Position numbers and translations under genes: made by a program. Shown piece after piece: positions 55,171 to 64,000 of a DNA stretch of 64,000 nucleotides (positions are counted from its first letter, which is position 1; each line of letters starts with the position of its first letter). The DNA is from Paracoccus sp. DMF-8 (GTDB lineage Bacteria > Pseudomonadota > Alphaproteobacteria > Rhodobacterales > Rhodobacteraceae): contig NZ_JARJHL010000005.1 in assembly GCF_029309835.1 (NCBI RefSeq), forward strand, positions 186,001 through 250,000, written 5' to 3'. A model generated the notes under the pieces. That model saw nothing but the letters and a program-made list of their open reading frames with translations, made no database searches and was not told the origin of the DNA.

Positions 55171-55448
55171 GCGTGAGGCTGTTGGAATTCGCCCTGAACT
55201 ACGCGCAGCTTTGCATGATCGTAGCCTTTGCGCTGGCATCCTGGCGGATGTTGCAGGGGCCGCGCGCGCAGGATCGCGTGCTGGCGCTGGACACGCTTTA
55301 TGTCGATGCGATGCTCTTGTTTCTGGTCATCGGCATCGGCAACGGCAACCTGTTTTTCTTCGAGGCGGCCGCCGTCATCGCCGTGGTCGGCTTTGTCGCC
55401 ACCCTGTCGCTGGCAAAATTCCTGATGCGCGGCGAGGTGATCGAATGA
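55167..55448 (+). CDS. mrpF: Mrp antiporter subunit F
   Basis: A 93-residue protein with three helices: [78 protein letters not shown]. The GPxxxDRVLALD motif is the MrpF signature. Overlaps both neighbours by ATGA. Confidence 0.94.
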   Translation: MSVRLLEFALNYAQLCMIVAFALASWRMLQGPRAQDRVLALDTLYVDAMLLFLVIGIGNGNLFFFEAAAVIAVVGFVATLSLAKFLMRGEVIE

Positions 55449-55909
55449 ACCATCTGGAAAGCCTGCCCCCCTGGGCCGCCATCATCATCGCCTTTTTTCT
55501 GATCCTGGGATCGACCCTGACCCTCTTGGGCAATATCGGGCTGTGCCGGTTCCGCAGCTTTTACGAAAGGCTGCATGCGCCCACGCTTGGCACAAGCTGG
55601 GGCACCTGTGCGATCATGCTGGCCTCGATGCTGATGTTTTCGCTGCTCAACAGCCGCCCCCGTGCTGCATGGAGCTGGTGATCGGCCGTCTTCATGATGG
55701 CAACGGCGCCGGTGACGCTGATGCTGTTGGGCCGCGCCGCGCTGCGCCGCGACCGCGACCGCGAGCTGATCATCGACAAGAACGCGCTGGATCCCCATGC
55801 CGAAAAGGGCGACACCAAGGACATCGAACCCGAGCCGGTGGCCGATCCGGTCGCCGATACGCAGGGCGATTACGAACCCGGCAAGGGCCGCGCGAGGCGT
55901 GATCCCTGA
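55445..55909 (+). CDS. mrpG: Mrp antiporter subunit G, with clustered indels
   Basis: Starts [68 protein letters not shown], the MrpG core with the RFxxFYxRLHAPT motif. Between 55657 and 55687 three single extra bases (in C, G and G runs) disturb the reading. Removing them gives [34 protein letters not shown], the expected third helix. Net frame is restored, but a TGA at 55679-55681 interrupts the literal reading. The C-terminal tail is acidic. Last gene of the mrp operon, followed by a terminator. Confidence 0.9.
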
Positions 55910-55920
55910 TCCGCGGCATG

Positions 55921-55949
55921 AAAAAGCCGCGCGGATTGCGCGGCTTTTC
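55921..55949. terminator. Bidirectional terminator between mrpG and aroB
   Basis: AAAAAGCCGCGC-GGATT-GCGCGGCTTTT. Perfect GC stem with A and T tracts on the two sides, between two convergent genes. Confidence 0.88.
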
Positions 55950-55965
55950 CATTGGCCGGCGCGAG

Positions 55966-57091
55966 TCAGGCCCGGCGGGACTGGGCCAGCACCTGTTCGA
56001 CATCCGCCATATCGACCCCGTCGGTGACAAAGGCCCAGCCGATCCCGCGCGCCAGAATGAAACGCAGCTTGCCGTCCAGCACCTTTTTATCCTGCGCCAT
56101 CAGGGCGATCAGCGCCTGATCGTCGGGCAGGTCGCCGGGAATGTCGGCGATGCGCGTCGGCAGGCCCATGGCGCGAGATGCGCCTCGACCCGCGAGGGTC
56201 TCCACGGCTGCACAGGCCCATGCGGGCAGAAGAGGTCAAAGGCCGGGTGCAGCCGATCGCCACCCCTTCGCCATGCAGCAGCCGGTCGGAATAGCCCGTG
56301 GCCGATTCCAGCACATGCCCGAATGTATGGCCAAGATTGAGCAGCGCGCGTTCGCCCTGTTCGGTTTCGTCGCGCTGAACGATCCCCGCCTTCATCGCGA
56401 CCGAATGGCGCACCGCCTGCGCCCGCCGCGCCGGGTCGGATGCCAGTCCAGCGGCGTTCCCCTCCAGCCATTCAAAGAACCGGTCATCGCCCAGCAGACC
56501 GTATTTCGCGACCTCGCCATAGCCTGCGCGGAAATCGCGCGGGGTCAGCGTGTCCAGCACGTCGATATCGGCCAGGACCAGCGCGGGCTGGTGAAAGGCG
56601 CCGATCAGGTTCTTGCCCTGCGGGCTGTTGATGCCGGTCTTGCCGCCCACCGAACTGTCGACCTGCGCCAGAAGCGTCGTCGGGATCTGCACGAAACGCA
56701 CGCCGCGCCGCAGGATCGCCGCCGCGAAACCGACCAGATCGCCGATCACGCCGCCGCCAAAGGCGATGACCAGGTCCTTGCGCTCGATCCGCTGCGCGAG
56801 CAGCCATTCGACGGTCTGGCCCAGCCTGTCCCATGATTTCGTCGCCTCTCCGGCGGGCAGGACCAGCGCCTCGGCCTGAATGCCCGCCTGCGCCAGCGCC
56901 GCCTGCAGCCGGGCCAGATGCAGCCCGGCCACGGTGTCGTCGGTGACGATCGCCATGCGCCGCCGGCCGAACAGCGCCGTGATGCGCGCGCCCGCCTGAT
57001 CGATCAGCCCGCGCCCGATCTGGACGTCATAGGCGCGGTCGCCCAGATCGACATGAACGGTCTCGGTCGGCGAAAGGGCGGTGTCGGTCAT
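55966..57091 (-). CDS. aroB: 3-dehydroquinate synthase, with clustered indels
   Basis: AroB converts DAHP to 3-dehydroquinate in the shikimate pathway. From ATG 57091: LVLPAGEATKSWDRLGQTVEWLLAQRIERKDLVIAFGGGVIGDLVGFAAAILRRGVRFVQIPTTLLAQVDSSVGGKTGINSPQGKNLIGAFHQPALVLAD, then LLNLGHTFGHVLESATGYSDRLLHGEGVAIG with the zinc His residues. Between about 56250 and 56160 several single-base indels scramble the reading, and AMGLPTRIADIPGDLPDDQALIALMAQDKKVLDGKLRFILARGIGWAFVTDGVD resumes in another frame to the true stop at 55966. The start overlaps the aroK stop by ATGA. Confidence 0.92.
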
Positions 57092-57624
57092 GTCGGCTCC
57101 AGAATGTCGGGGCGGGTTTCGCGGATGGCGCGCAGCACGCGCTCGGTCGTCTGTTCGACCAGATCGGCGCGGCGCACGGCGACGGTGATATCGGCCAGCC
57201 GGTAGACGGGCAGTCGCTCGGCCAGCAACCGCTCCAGCGTGCCGCGCGGGTCGGGGGTCTGCAGCAAGGGCCGCGTCGGGCGCATCCTGACCCGGTGCCA
57301 CAGCGTCTCCAGATCGGGGTTCAGCCAGACGGACACGCCATGCGCCGCGATGCGGTCACGATTTTCCGCCCGCAACCATGCCCCGCCCCCGGTCGAGACA
57401 ACGCAGGGTTCCCCGGTCAGGACGCGGGCCAGCACCTCTGATTCGCGGGCGCGAAAGAAATCCTCGCCGTCACGGGCAAAGATTTCGGTGATGGTCATGG
57501 CGGCGGCGCGTTCGATTTCCGCGTCGGTGTCGACAAAGGGCACCAGCAGCTTGCGCGACAGGTCGGTGCCGATGGCGGTCTTGCCCGCGCCCATCATCCC
57601 GATCAGCACAATCTTGCGACGCAT
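57088..57624 (-). CDS. aroK: Shikimate kinase
   Basis: A 178-residue P-loop kinase: IVLIGMMGAGKTAIGTDLSRKL (Walker A), FVDTDAEIERAAAMTITEIFARDGEDFFRARESEVLARVL (DTD metal/shikimate site), VVSTGGGAWLRAENRDRI, VWLNPDLETLWHRVRMRPTRPLLQT with the shikimate-binding and lid Arg residues. Intact. It heads the aroK-aroB unit and is divergent from a small membrane protein gene. Confidence 0.96.
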   Translation of the reverse strand: MRRKIVLIGMMGAGKTAIGTDLSRKLLVPFVDTDAEIERAAAMTITEIFARDGEDFFRARESEVLARVLTGEPCVVSTGGGAWLRAENRDRIAAHGVSVWLNPDLETLWHRVRMRPTRPLLQTPDPRGTLERLLAERLPVYRLADITVAVRRADLVEQTTERVLRAIRETRPDILEPT

Positions 57625-57759
57625 TCATCTTTCCTTCAGGCATTTCGCGAAAAGCTGTGCCTGAATGGCGTGATCTTTCGCGGAATGCCATATATATTTC
57701 CACTTGAGCGGCGTAAGACCGCGTTCGGCAATACGGATTTCTGAGGCAAAGGACCTGGC

Positions 57760-57999
57760 ATGCAGCTTCTTCGGGTGATCATTGTTCTGGTGGTTCTGGC
57801 GCTGGCCGGACTGGCCGGATATGCCTATCTGGGCGATATGCGCTCGGCTCCGGCGGAAATGCGTGTGCCGGTCCAGCTGGATCTGAATGCCGCGCAGGGT
57901 GCCGCGCCTGCGGCAGCGCCGACAGCCGCCGAACCGCAGCCGGCCAGCGATCCGGCACCCGCGCAACAGGCGCCTGCGGAAGAAGGCAGTCTTGACTGA
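57760..57999 (+). CDS. Small single-pass membrane protein, unknown
   Basis: A 79-residue protein: one N-terminal helix (LLRVIIVLVVLALAGLAGYAYLG), then a periplasmic, Ala/Pro/Glu-rich tail (AAPAAAPTAAEPQPASDPAP...). This small protein precedes the next long gene in related genomes in my recollection. The start has GAGGCAAAGGAC upstream. The end overlaps the open frame of the next gene by 8 bases. Confidence 0.65.
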   Translation: MQLLRVIIVLVVLALAGLAGYAYLGDMRSAPAEMRVPVQLDLNAAQGAAPAAAPTAAEPQPASDPAPAQQAPAEEGSLD

Positions 58000-59649
58000 C
58001 CCCCGCCCCGCCCCCGAACTTCGACCCGCCGTCTTTCGGCCTGTCGTCTTTCGGCCTGTCGTGACGTCCGTGCTGGCGACGCTGGCCCTGATCGCGCTGG
58101 CCGTCGGGGCAGAGGCGCGGCCGCCGCTGTCGGCCAGCGACTGGCTGTCGGGCAGCGTTCAGGAACCGCCCAGCCAATCGGGCTGGCGCCCCGGCGATGC
58201 GGGACCGCGCAACGCGGCGCGCAAACCTTCGGATCTGGCCCGGACCGGATCGGTCGAACCCGTCGGCGTGCGCAGGCTGGGTCAGGCCAATTCCGACGCG
58301 ACGGGCACGGTTTCGCCCGCACCGCGGGCCTGCCCGCCGATCTGTGGGGCGACAGCGATGCGACCCTGCTGGCGCGGATGATCCAGCGCCAGAACCCCCA
58401 GCTTCCCGCCTTGCGCCGCCTGTTGCGCCGCGTGCTGGCCGCCCGGCTTGACGCCCCCCGCATCATCGAAAAAGGGAGCGAGGGCACGCTGTTTCTGGCC
58501 CGCGTCGACAAGCTGCTGGACATGGGCGCGACCCGCGCCGCGCAGGATCTGCTGCAGGCGGCGGGCCCCGGTGACCCGCAGCGGTTCCGCCGGCTGTTCG
58601 ATATCGCCCTGCTGTCCGGCGACGAGGCCCGCGCCTGCGAGATCATGGACAAGACCCCCGGCATTGCGCCCAGTTTCGCGGCCCGGATCTTTTGCCTGGC
58701 GCTTGGCGGCGATTGGGCGGCGGCCGCGCTGGTCCATGCCGGCGCGGAAACCCTTGGCCAGCTTGACGCGGAAACCGCGATGCTGATGACGCATTTCCTG
58801 GACGATGCCTATGTCGACAGTTCGGAAATGCTGCCCCCCCCCACCACCGTCACCCCGCTGACCTTTCGCCTGCACGAAGCGATTGGCCAGCCCCTGCCCG
58901 CCAACAATCTGCCGCTGGCCTTTGCGCTGTCCGATCTGGACAATCGCGGCGGCTGGAAGGCGCAGCTTGACGCGGCCGAGCGGCTGGCGCGGGCGGCGGC
59001 CATACCGGCCTCGCAACTGCGCGACATCTATGTCGCCCAGAAACCCGCCGCCTCGGGCGGGGTCTGGGACCGGGCGGCGGCGGTTCAGACGCTGATCGCG
59101 GCGCTTGGCACGCGTGATCGTGCCGCCGTTGCCGAAGCCCTGCCCCCCGCCTATCGCGTGATGAACGAGGCCGGTCTGGGCAATGCGCTGGCCGATATGG
59201 TCGGTGCCGGAACCGCCATGCTGGAACTGCCGGGCGAGGCGGGCGTGATCGCCATGTGCCTGGCGCTGGCCGCCCATCAGGTCCAGACGATCGAGATCCT
59301 GCCCGAAGACGCCACGACTTCGACCGCTGGCTGGTGTCTTTCGCCTCGGGCGACCCGAAACCGCCGCTGCCCCCCGCCGATCCCGCCAGCCCGGCGGCCA
59401 TTCCTGGCCCCGGCCTTCATCGGCGATGCCAGGGCCAACCTGCCCGAATCCGCCGCCCGGATGATCGACGAAAACCGGCGCGGAGAGGCGCTTTTGGCCG
59501 CGATTGCCGATGTCGATTCCGGGCTGGAGGGCAATCTGGTCCGCGCCGCCGGCGGGTTGCGCACGCTGCGCGCGCTTGGTCAGGGCGAGATCGCGCGTCA
59601 GGCGGCGGTCGAACTGATGCTGGCGCCGCGCGTTTCGGGCCTGCGCTGA
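57992..59649 (+). CDS. Long conserved alphaproteobacterial exported protein, frameshifted
   Basis: About 550 residues. The N-terminus has a signal-like helix (VTSVLATLALIALAVGAEARP). TTG 57992 and GTG 58061 are both possible starts; a 15-base tandem duplication (repeating FRPVV) lies between them. Near 58310 the frame moves to GDSDATLLARMIQRQNPQLPALRRLLRRVL, then a helical, TPR-like region: LFLARVDKLLDMGATRAAQDLLQAAGPGDPQRFRRLFDIALLSGDEARACEIMDKTPG. A second pair of shifts (59310 and 59395) hides RWLVSFASGDPKPPLPPADPASPAAIPGPAFIGD. In Rhodobacterales this gene is often misnamed 'antifreeze glycopeptide polyprotein'. Located just upstream of xerD with a TGATG overlap. Confidence 0.7.
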
Positions 59650-60628
59650 TGGCAGCGCGCGCCGGAATGGCGGCGGATCTGCGCCGCATTTCCGCCTTTC
59701 TGGACGCGCAGGCGGCCAGATCGAGGGCGGCGCGCAACACGCTTCTGGCCTATGGCCGCGATCTGCGTGATTTCGTCGAATGGATGGGCAAGGATCAGGA
59801 CCTGACCTCGATCACGCGCGAGGGGGTCGAGGATTATCTGCTGTTCTGCGACGCTCAGGGCCTGTCGCGCGCCACCCGCGCCCGCCGGCTGTCGGCGATC
59901 CGCCAGATCGTGCGCTTTGCCCAGCAAGAGGCGTGGCGCGAGGATGACCCCGCCGTCCGAATCAGCGGTCCGGGCCGCGCGCAACGCCTGCCCCGCACGC
60001 TGGATCGTGCCGAGGTTCAGGCCATGCTGGACGCCATTCCGCATCTGGGCCAGGGCGAGGTTGAACGCAGCCGCAATCTGGCCCTGTTCGAAATCCTGTA
60101 TGCGACCGGGATGCGGGTCAGCGAACTGGTCTCGCTGCCGGTCACGGCCTGTCGCGGCGACCCCGAACTGCTGCTGATCCGGGGCAAGGGCGGCAAGGAA
60201 CGCATGGTCCCGCTGAGCGCTCCTGCCCGGCTGGCGCTGACCGCCTGGCTGAAATGGCGCGACAACGCCCCGGCGGACAGCGCGCTGGCGCGGCTGGTGG
60301 CGGGCAAGGGTGCGAAATGGCTGTTCCCCGCCGCCAGCGCCGAAGGGCATATGACCCGCCGGGCCTTTCACGGGCTGACCGGCCAGATCGCGGCGGCGGC
60401 CGGGATCGACCCTGCCCGCGTGTCCCCGCATGTCATCCGCCACGCCTTGCGACCCATCTGCTGGAAGGCGGGGCCGATCTGCGCGCGATCCAGACCCTGC
60501 TGGGCCATGCCGATCTGGGCACGACGGAAATCTATACCCATGTTCTGGATGCGCGGATGCGCGATCTGGTGCTGAACCACCATCCGCTGGCCCAATCCGC
60601 AGCCCCCGAAACGGACAGCGAGGGTTGA
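59649..60628 (+). CDS. xerD: Tyrosine recombinase XerD, frameshifted
   Basis: XerD with XerC resolves chromosome dimers at dif. N-terminal core-binding domain: [58 protein letters not shown]. Catalytic domain: [20 protein letters not shown] (Arg), [16 protein letters not shown] (Lys), VSPHVIRHA (HxxR). Near 60445 one C is missing; the protein continues in the next frame as [47 protein letters not shown] with the last His and the nucleophilic Tyr. All catalytic residues are present, so the gene is probably intact in the cell. Confidence 0.92.
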
Positions 60629-60796
60629 GGGCGCGACCCCGGTTCCCTGCAGGCGACAGCGCCACGCATACCATCGCGGGATCAGGCGCGAAACAGCCCC
60701 CAGAATATTGACGATCAGGACATCGGAACACAGTCCCTGTGCGAATTGCCGCACATGGCTACAGCCGCCACCCGCATCGCATCGACGCGCGCGGGA

Positions 60797-62764
60797 TCAG
60801 GCACTGTCCCGCGCCCGTATGGCACGGCGCAGGTCGCGGTGGGTGTTTTTGAGCAGATCCAGCCCCGACCAGCAGGACTTGGCCGTCCCGAAATGCGCCC
60901 GCGCCCGCCGGAAATCGCCAACCGCAATCGCGCGGCGCACCGCCGACAGATGCAGCAGCGCATTGTCGGGCGCCAGTTCCAGCGCCGCATCCAGCCAGCG
61001 CGCCCCCGCCTTTGCATTGCTGGCGCGATAACAGCAATCGGCCAGCCGCTTGCGGGTCAGCGGATCGTCGGGGCGCAGCCCTTCCAGCCAGTGCAGCAGT
61101 TGAAAGGCCCGGCGCAGCTTGCCATGCAGTCCCAGTTTCGACGCACAAAAGCCCAGGATTTGAAAGCTCCGATCATCCAGCGCCCCGGGCTTTTCGCCAT
61201 CGGCTAGGCGGCGTTCGTAATCGGCCAGAAGATCGGCCCCGATCGCGGTCTTTTGCCAGACCGGAGGGGTGCGCGGCAGGCTGTCGCGCAGGTTGTTGCT
61301 GTCCAGAAGCTCGGACCAGTCGGACAGGAAGGTCCAGACCGGCAGCGCGCGGGCATCCTTGTCGCGCTGATCCACCATGGAGGTGGACACCCCCGGATCG
61401 GGGGCCGTCGCCAGCAGATCGACCAAAGCCGTTGGGAACATCAGCGCCCGCGATGCCGGGCCGTCTCTGGACAGGACCTTATAGGACAAGAGCGGCATCA
61501 GGGGCCCGCCGTTGGCGGTAAAGGCAACGGTCAGAAAGGTCGCGTCATCTTTGGGCAGGGCCGCGTCATCGCGGCTGCCGGCTCTGGAAAGCCGCGCCAT
61601 TTCCATCAGTTGCAGCGCGGATTGGCGCTCCGTATTGCGCAGCTTTGGATTGTCGAGGGCCTTTTGCGCCAGCTTGCAGGCCTGCGCGCGCTTGCCCGCC
61701 GAAAAGGCCGCCATCCCCAGCCAGTATTGCACAAAGGGAAAGCGGTCGAGAAAACCGGCCGCAGGACGAAAGCGGTCCAGCAGTTCCGGGGCGCGACCGC
61801 TGCTGATCGCATGCTGGGTGGCGAAAACCATGGATTGGGCCAGATCGCCGGGCGCGTAAAAGCTGTCCGGGGCGGACATCACCCGGTCCAGCAGTTCCTG
61901 ATAGGCCCTCACCCGCGTATCGGCGCCAAGCCCCCCGGGCAGGGGCATGACGCGCGCCCGCCCGATCATGGCCGCCGCCGTCGAAAACGCGCTGGAAACC
62001 GGGGCAGCGATCACGGTGCAGCGCGACATCAGCAGCAATTCCAAGGCGTCGCGTTCGGGCAGCGTCAGCCCCTGATCGGCCAGCAGCCGATCGACGGGCA
62101 GGATGCGCGGGTCGCCCCGGGCCAGATGGGTGACGGCGGCGGGAGTGTCGGAAAAGGCCAGCACCGGGCCGTCATGCTGCGCCACGAAATGGCGAAAGAA
62201 TTCGTCCGGCACATATTTCGCCTGCCACGACCGATAGGACCACGGCACGCCGTCCAGAATATCGCCGCGCCGGACATGGATCGCCGCCGCATCCCTGCGC
62301 CCGAGCTTTTCGATGGCATCCTTCGCACGGTCCAGGGCCGCGCGCAGCCGTGGCGCCAGTGGCAGGTTGGCGACGATGTCATGCAGGGCGGCGCTGACCT
62401 CTTCGGGGGTTTCATCGGCAAAGCGCGTCGCCTCGATCATCGTGCCGCTGAGAAAGATCTCGCCCCGGTTCAGGGCATTGGCGAAATGTTCGGTCGTGTT
62501 GACCTGCGCCACCGAAGACAGCGCCCGGCGCCCGACGACATCGGGGTGATCGCGGATGACCTGAATATAATCGCGCACCAGTTCCGGCATGAAAAAGGCC
62601 GATGGATCGGTCAGTTCCGGGTAGGGACCATCGGGCTGCGACAGCCACAGGCAGCGCGCGGGCACATCAAAGCGCCGCGACAGGCGGATGATGTCCAGCA
62701 GACAGATCAGCCGGGCGCCAAGCCGGTCCTGACGAAAACCGACGATTGGAAAGTCTTGACCCAT
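60797..62764 (-). CDS. Fucosyltransferase-like / TPR protein, unknown
   Basis: A 655-residue cytoplasmic protein. IEKLGRRDAAAIHVRRGDILDGVPWSYRSWQAKYVPDEFFRHFVA carries HxRRGD, the donor-binding motif of the fucosyltransferase GT11/GT23/O-FucT clan; VLAFSDTPAAVTHLARGDPRILPVDRLL and ALELLLMSRCTVIAAPVSSAFSTAAA match the C-terminal Rossmann part (SxFS). The second half has repeated helix pairs (QTR-like LGMAAFSAGKRAQACKLAQKALDNPKL; RLADCCYRASNAKAGARWLDAALELAPDNALLHLSAVRRAIAVGDFRRARAHF) like TPRs. Start at MGQDFPIVGFRQDR (62764) chosen for AAGG upstream. Perhaps modifies a surface glycan or protein. Confidence 0.6.
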   Translation of the reverse strand: MGQDFPIVGFRQDRLGARLICLLDIIRLSRRFDVPARCLWLSQPDGPYPELTDPSAFFMPELVRDYIQVIRDHPDVVGRRALSSVAQVNTTEHFANALNRGEIFLSGTMIEATRFADETPEEVSAALHDIVANLPLAPRLRAALDRAKDAIEKLGRRDAAAIHVRRGDILDGVPWSYRSWQAKYVPDEFFRHFVAQHDGPVLAFSDTPAAVTHLARGDPRILPVDRLLADQGLTLPERDALELLLMSRCTVIAAPVSSAFSTAAAMIGRARVMPLPGGLGADTRVRAYQELLDRVMSAPDSFYAPGDLAQSMVFATQHAISSGRAPELLDRFRPAAGFLDRFPFVQYWLGMAAFSAGKRAQACKLAQKALDNPKLRNTERQSALQLMEMARLSRAGSRDDAALPKDDATFLTVAFTANGGPLMPLLSYKVLSRDGPASRALMFPTALVDLLATAPDPGVSTSMVDQRDKDARALPVWTFLSDWSELLDSNNLRDSLPRTPPVWQKTAIGADLLADYERRLADGEKPGALDDRSFQILGFCASKLGLHGKLRRAFQLLHWLEGLRPDDPLTRKRLADCCYRASNAKAGARWLDAALELAPDNALLHLSAVRRAIAVGDFRRARAHFGTAKSCWSGLDLLKNTHRDLRRAIRARDSA

Positions 62765-62871
62765 TGATCGAGAAACCTTGTGAAACCTGAACGTCATGGC
62801 GTGATGGGTTGCAACCTTGCAGCGCGCTGCATAATGCAGTGTCAGCCGCTTCAACAGCCGGGGACATGATC

Positions 62872-64000
62872 ATGGACATCGCCGCGCGCCGCAAGGCCGA
62901 TCCGCAACATTGGCAACTCGCCGCCGCAATTCGCGCCCTTTCGATGGACGCGGTCGAGGCCGCGAATTCCGGCCACCCCGGCATGCCGATGGGCATGGCC
63001 GACGTGGCCACCGTTCTTTTCCGCAATCACCTGAAATTCGACGCCTCGGCGCCGCATTGGTTCGACCGCGACCGATTCGTGCTGTCGGCGGGCCATGGTT
63101 CGGCGCTGATCTATTCGCTGCTGTATCTGACCGGCTACGAACAGATGACGCTGGATCAGATCCGCAATTTCCGCCAATGGGGCGCGATTACGGCGGGTCA
63201 CCCCGAATATGGCCATGCCGAGGGCGTGGAAACCACGACCGGCCCGCTTGGTCAGGGCATCGCCACCGCCGTCGGTTTCGCTATCGCCGAAGAGGCGATG
63301 CGCGCGCGCTTCGGCGCCGGACTTTGCGCCCACAAGACCTGGGTCATCGCCGGTGACGGCTGCCTGATGGAAGGCATCAGCCAGGAAGCGATTGCACTGG
63401 CCGGCCATCAAAAGCTGAAAAACCTGATCGTGCTGTGGGACAACAACGACATCACCATCGACGGCCGGGTGTCGCTGTCGGATTCGACGAACCAGCGTGA
63501 ACGCTTTGCCGCCTCGGGCTGGCGGGTGCTGTCCTGCGACGGCCATGACGCCGCCGATATCGACCGCGCGCTGAGCGATGCGGCATCGGGCAAGGACGAC
63601 CGCCCTGTGCTGGTCGATTGCAAGACGATCATCGGTTTCGGCGCGCCAAAGAAACAGGACAGCTCGGGCGTCCACGGCTCGCCCCTTGGCGCCGAGGAGA
63701 TCAAGGCCGCGCGCGCGGCTCTGGGCTGGGAACATGACGCCTTCGTCATCCCCGACGATCTGCTGGCCGAATGGCGTGCCATCGGTGCGCGCGGCGCAGC
63801 GGCCCGCACCGAATGGCAGGCCCGCGTCGATGCGCTGGACGGCCCCGCGCGCGATGAATTCGCCAGCCGGATTTCCGGCGGCACCAATCCGCGCCTTGCC
63901 CCCGCGATTGCCGCGCTGAAAACCCGCTCCAGCGCCGCCGCCCCCAAGGTCGCGACCCGCAAGGCCAGCGAAATGGTGCTGGAGGTGGTGAACGCGGAAC
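62872..64000 (+). CDS. tkt: Transketolase, N-terminal part
   Basis: 376 residues in view, running off the window. [50 protein letters not shown] is the transketolase start; [53 protein letters not shown], and the thiamine diphosphate motif [41 protein letters not shown] are intact. It interconverts pentose, tetrose and hexose phosphates in the pentose phosphate and Calvin cycles. An in-frame ATG two codons upstream (62866) is the alternative start. Confidence 0.96.
   Translation, partial: MDIAARRKADPQHWQLAAAIRALSMDAVEAANSGHPGMPMGMADVATVLFRNHLKFDASAPHWFDRDRFVLSAGHGSALIYSLLYLTGYEQMTLDQIRNFRQWGAITAGHPEYGHAEGVETTTGPLGQGIATAVGFAIAEEAMRARFGAGLCAHKTWVIAGDGCLMEGISQEAIALAGHQKLKNLIVLWDNNDITIDGRVSLSDSTNQRERFAASGWRVLSCDGHDAADIDRALSDAASGKDDRPVLVDCKTIIGFGAPKKQDSSGVHGSPLGAEEIKAARAALGWEHDAFVIPDDLLAEWRAIGARGAAARTEWQARVDALDGPARDEFASRISGGTNPRLAPAIAALKTRSSAAAPKVATRKASEMVLEVVNAE

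Overview
The window is a GC-rich alphaproteobacterial chromosome segment, most likely Rhodobacteraceae and close to Paracoccus. The reasons are codon use, family-specific proteins (DUF6324, MmcB-like, an alphaproteobacterial RibB with a degenerate RibA half), a nrdR-ribD...ribE-ribB-ribH-nusB cluster, and a tRNA-His that lacks the encoded G-1 and has A73.

Layout. 1-5293: housekeeping genes (end of a FAD oxidoreductase, DUF2062, the Rel stringent-response enzyme, rpoZ, folK, a NYN-domain protein). 5495-14206: a defective Mu-like transposable prophage. Its ends can be placed to the base: outward TG...CA termini, paired transposase-binding repeats at each end, and a 5-bp target duplication GGTTT. 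It holds a repressor, Ner-like, broken MuA, MuB-like, GemA, a gpT/protease chimera, a small-terminase-like gene, a Mor-like gene, an IS5-family insertion, and three RNA-like elements with tRNA acceptor and T arms but no 7-nt anticodon loop. 14433-20652: an accessory block with a PLP decarboxylase and partner, a class III cyclase, a Crp/Fnr regulator, and a two-gene unit encoding a small beta-sandwich-like protein and an ETX/MTX2 aerolysin-type pore-forming protein. 20841-31915: mixed genes (FkbH-like, b561-YceI fusion, ndk, ABC-F, MipA, DUF59, tRNA-His, MmcB, DUF481 porin-like, nusB). 31912-41144: riboflavin cluster split by three capsule-export genes (kpsS, lipoprotein exporter, kpsC). 41365-47051: TRAP transporter genes surrounding a PycTM-DUF3616 membrane protein. 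47171-49437: cobS-cobT-cobU. 49697-55909: Mrp antiporter operon (A/B fusion, C, D, E, F, G). 55966-64000: aroB-aroK, a long conserved protein, xerD, a fucosyltransferase-like/TPR protein, and the start of transketolase.

Many otherwise conserved genes (relA, folK, cyclase, ABC-F, mipA, kpsC, cobT, mrpD, mrpG, aroB, xerD) carry single-base indels, often in short C or G runs. The simplest reading is sequencing or assembly error, so frameshifts in essential genes should not be read as biological inactivation. The prophage decay (gene fusion, deletions, nonsense codon, IS insertion) goes beyond what such errors explain.
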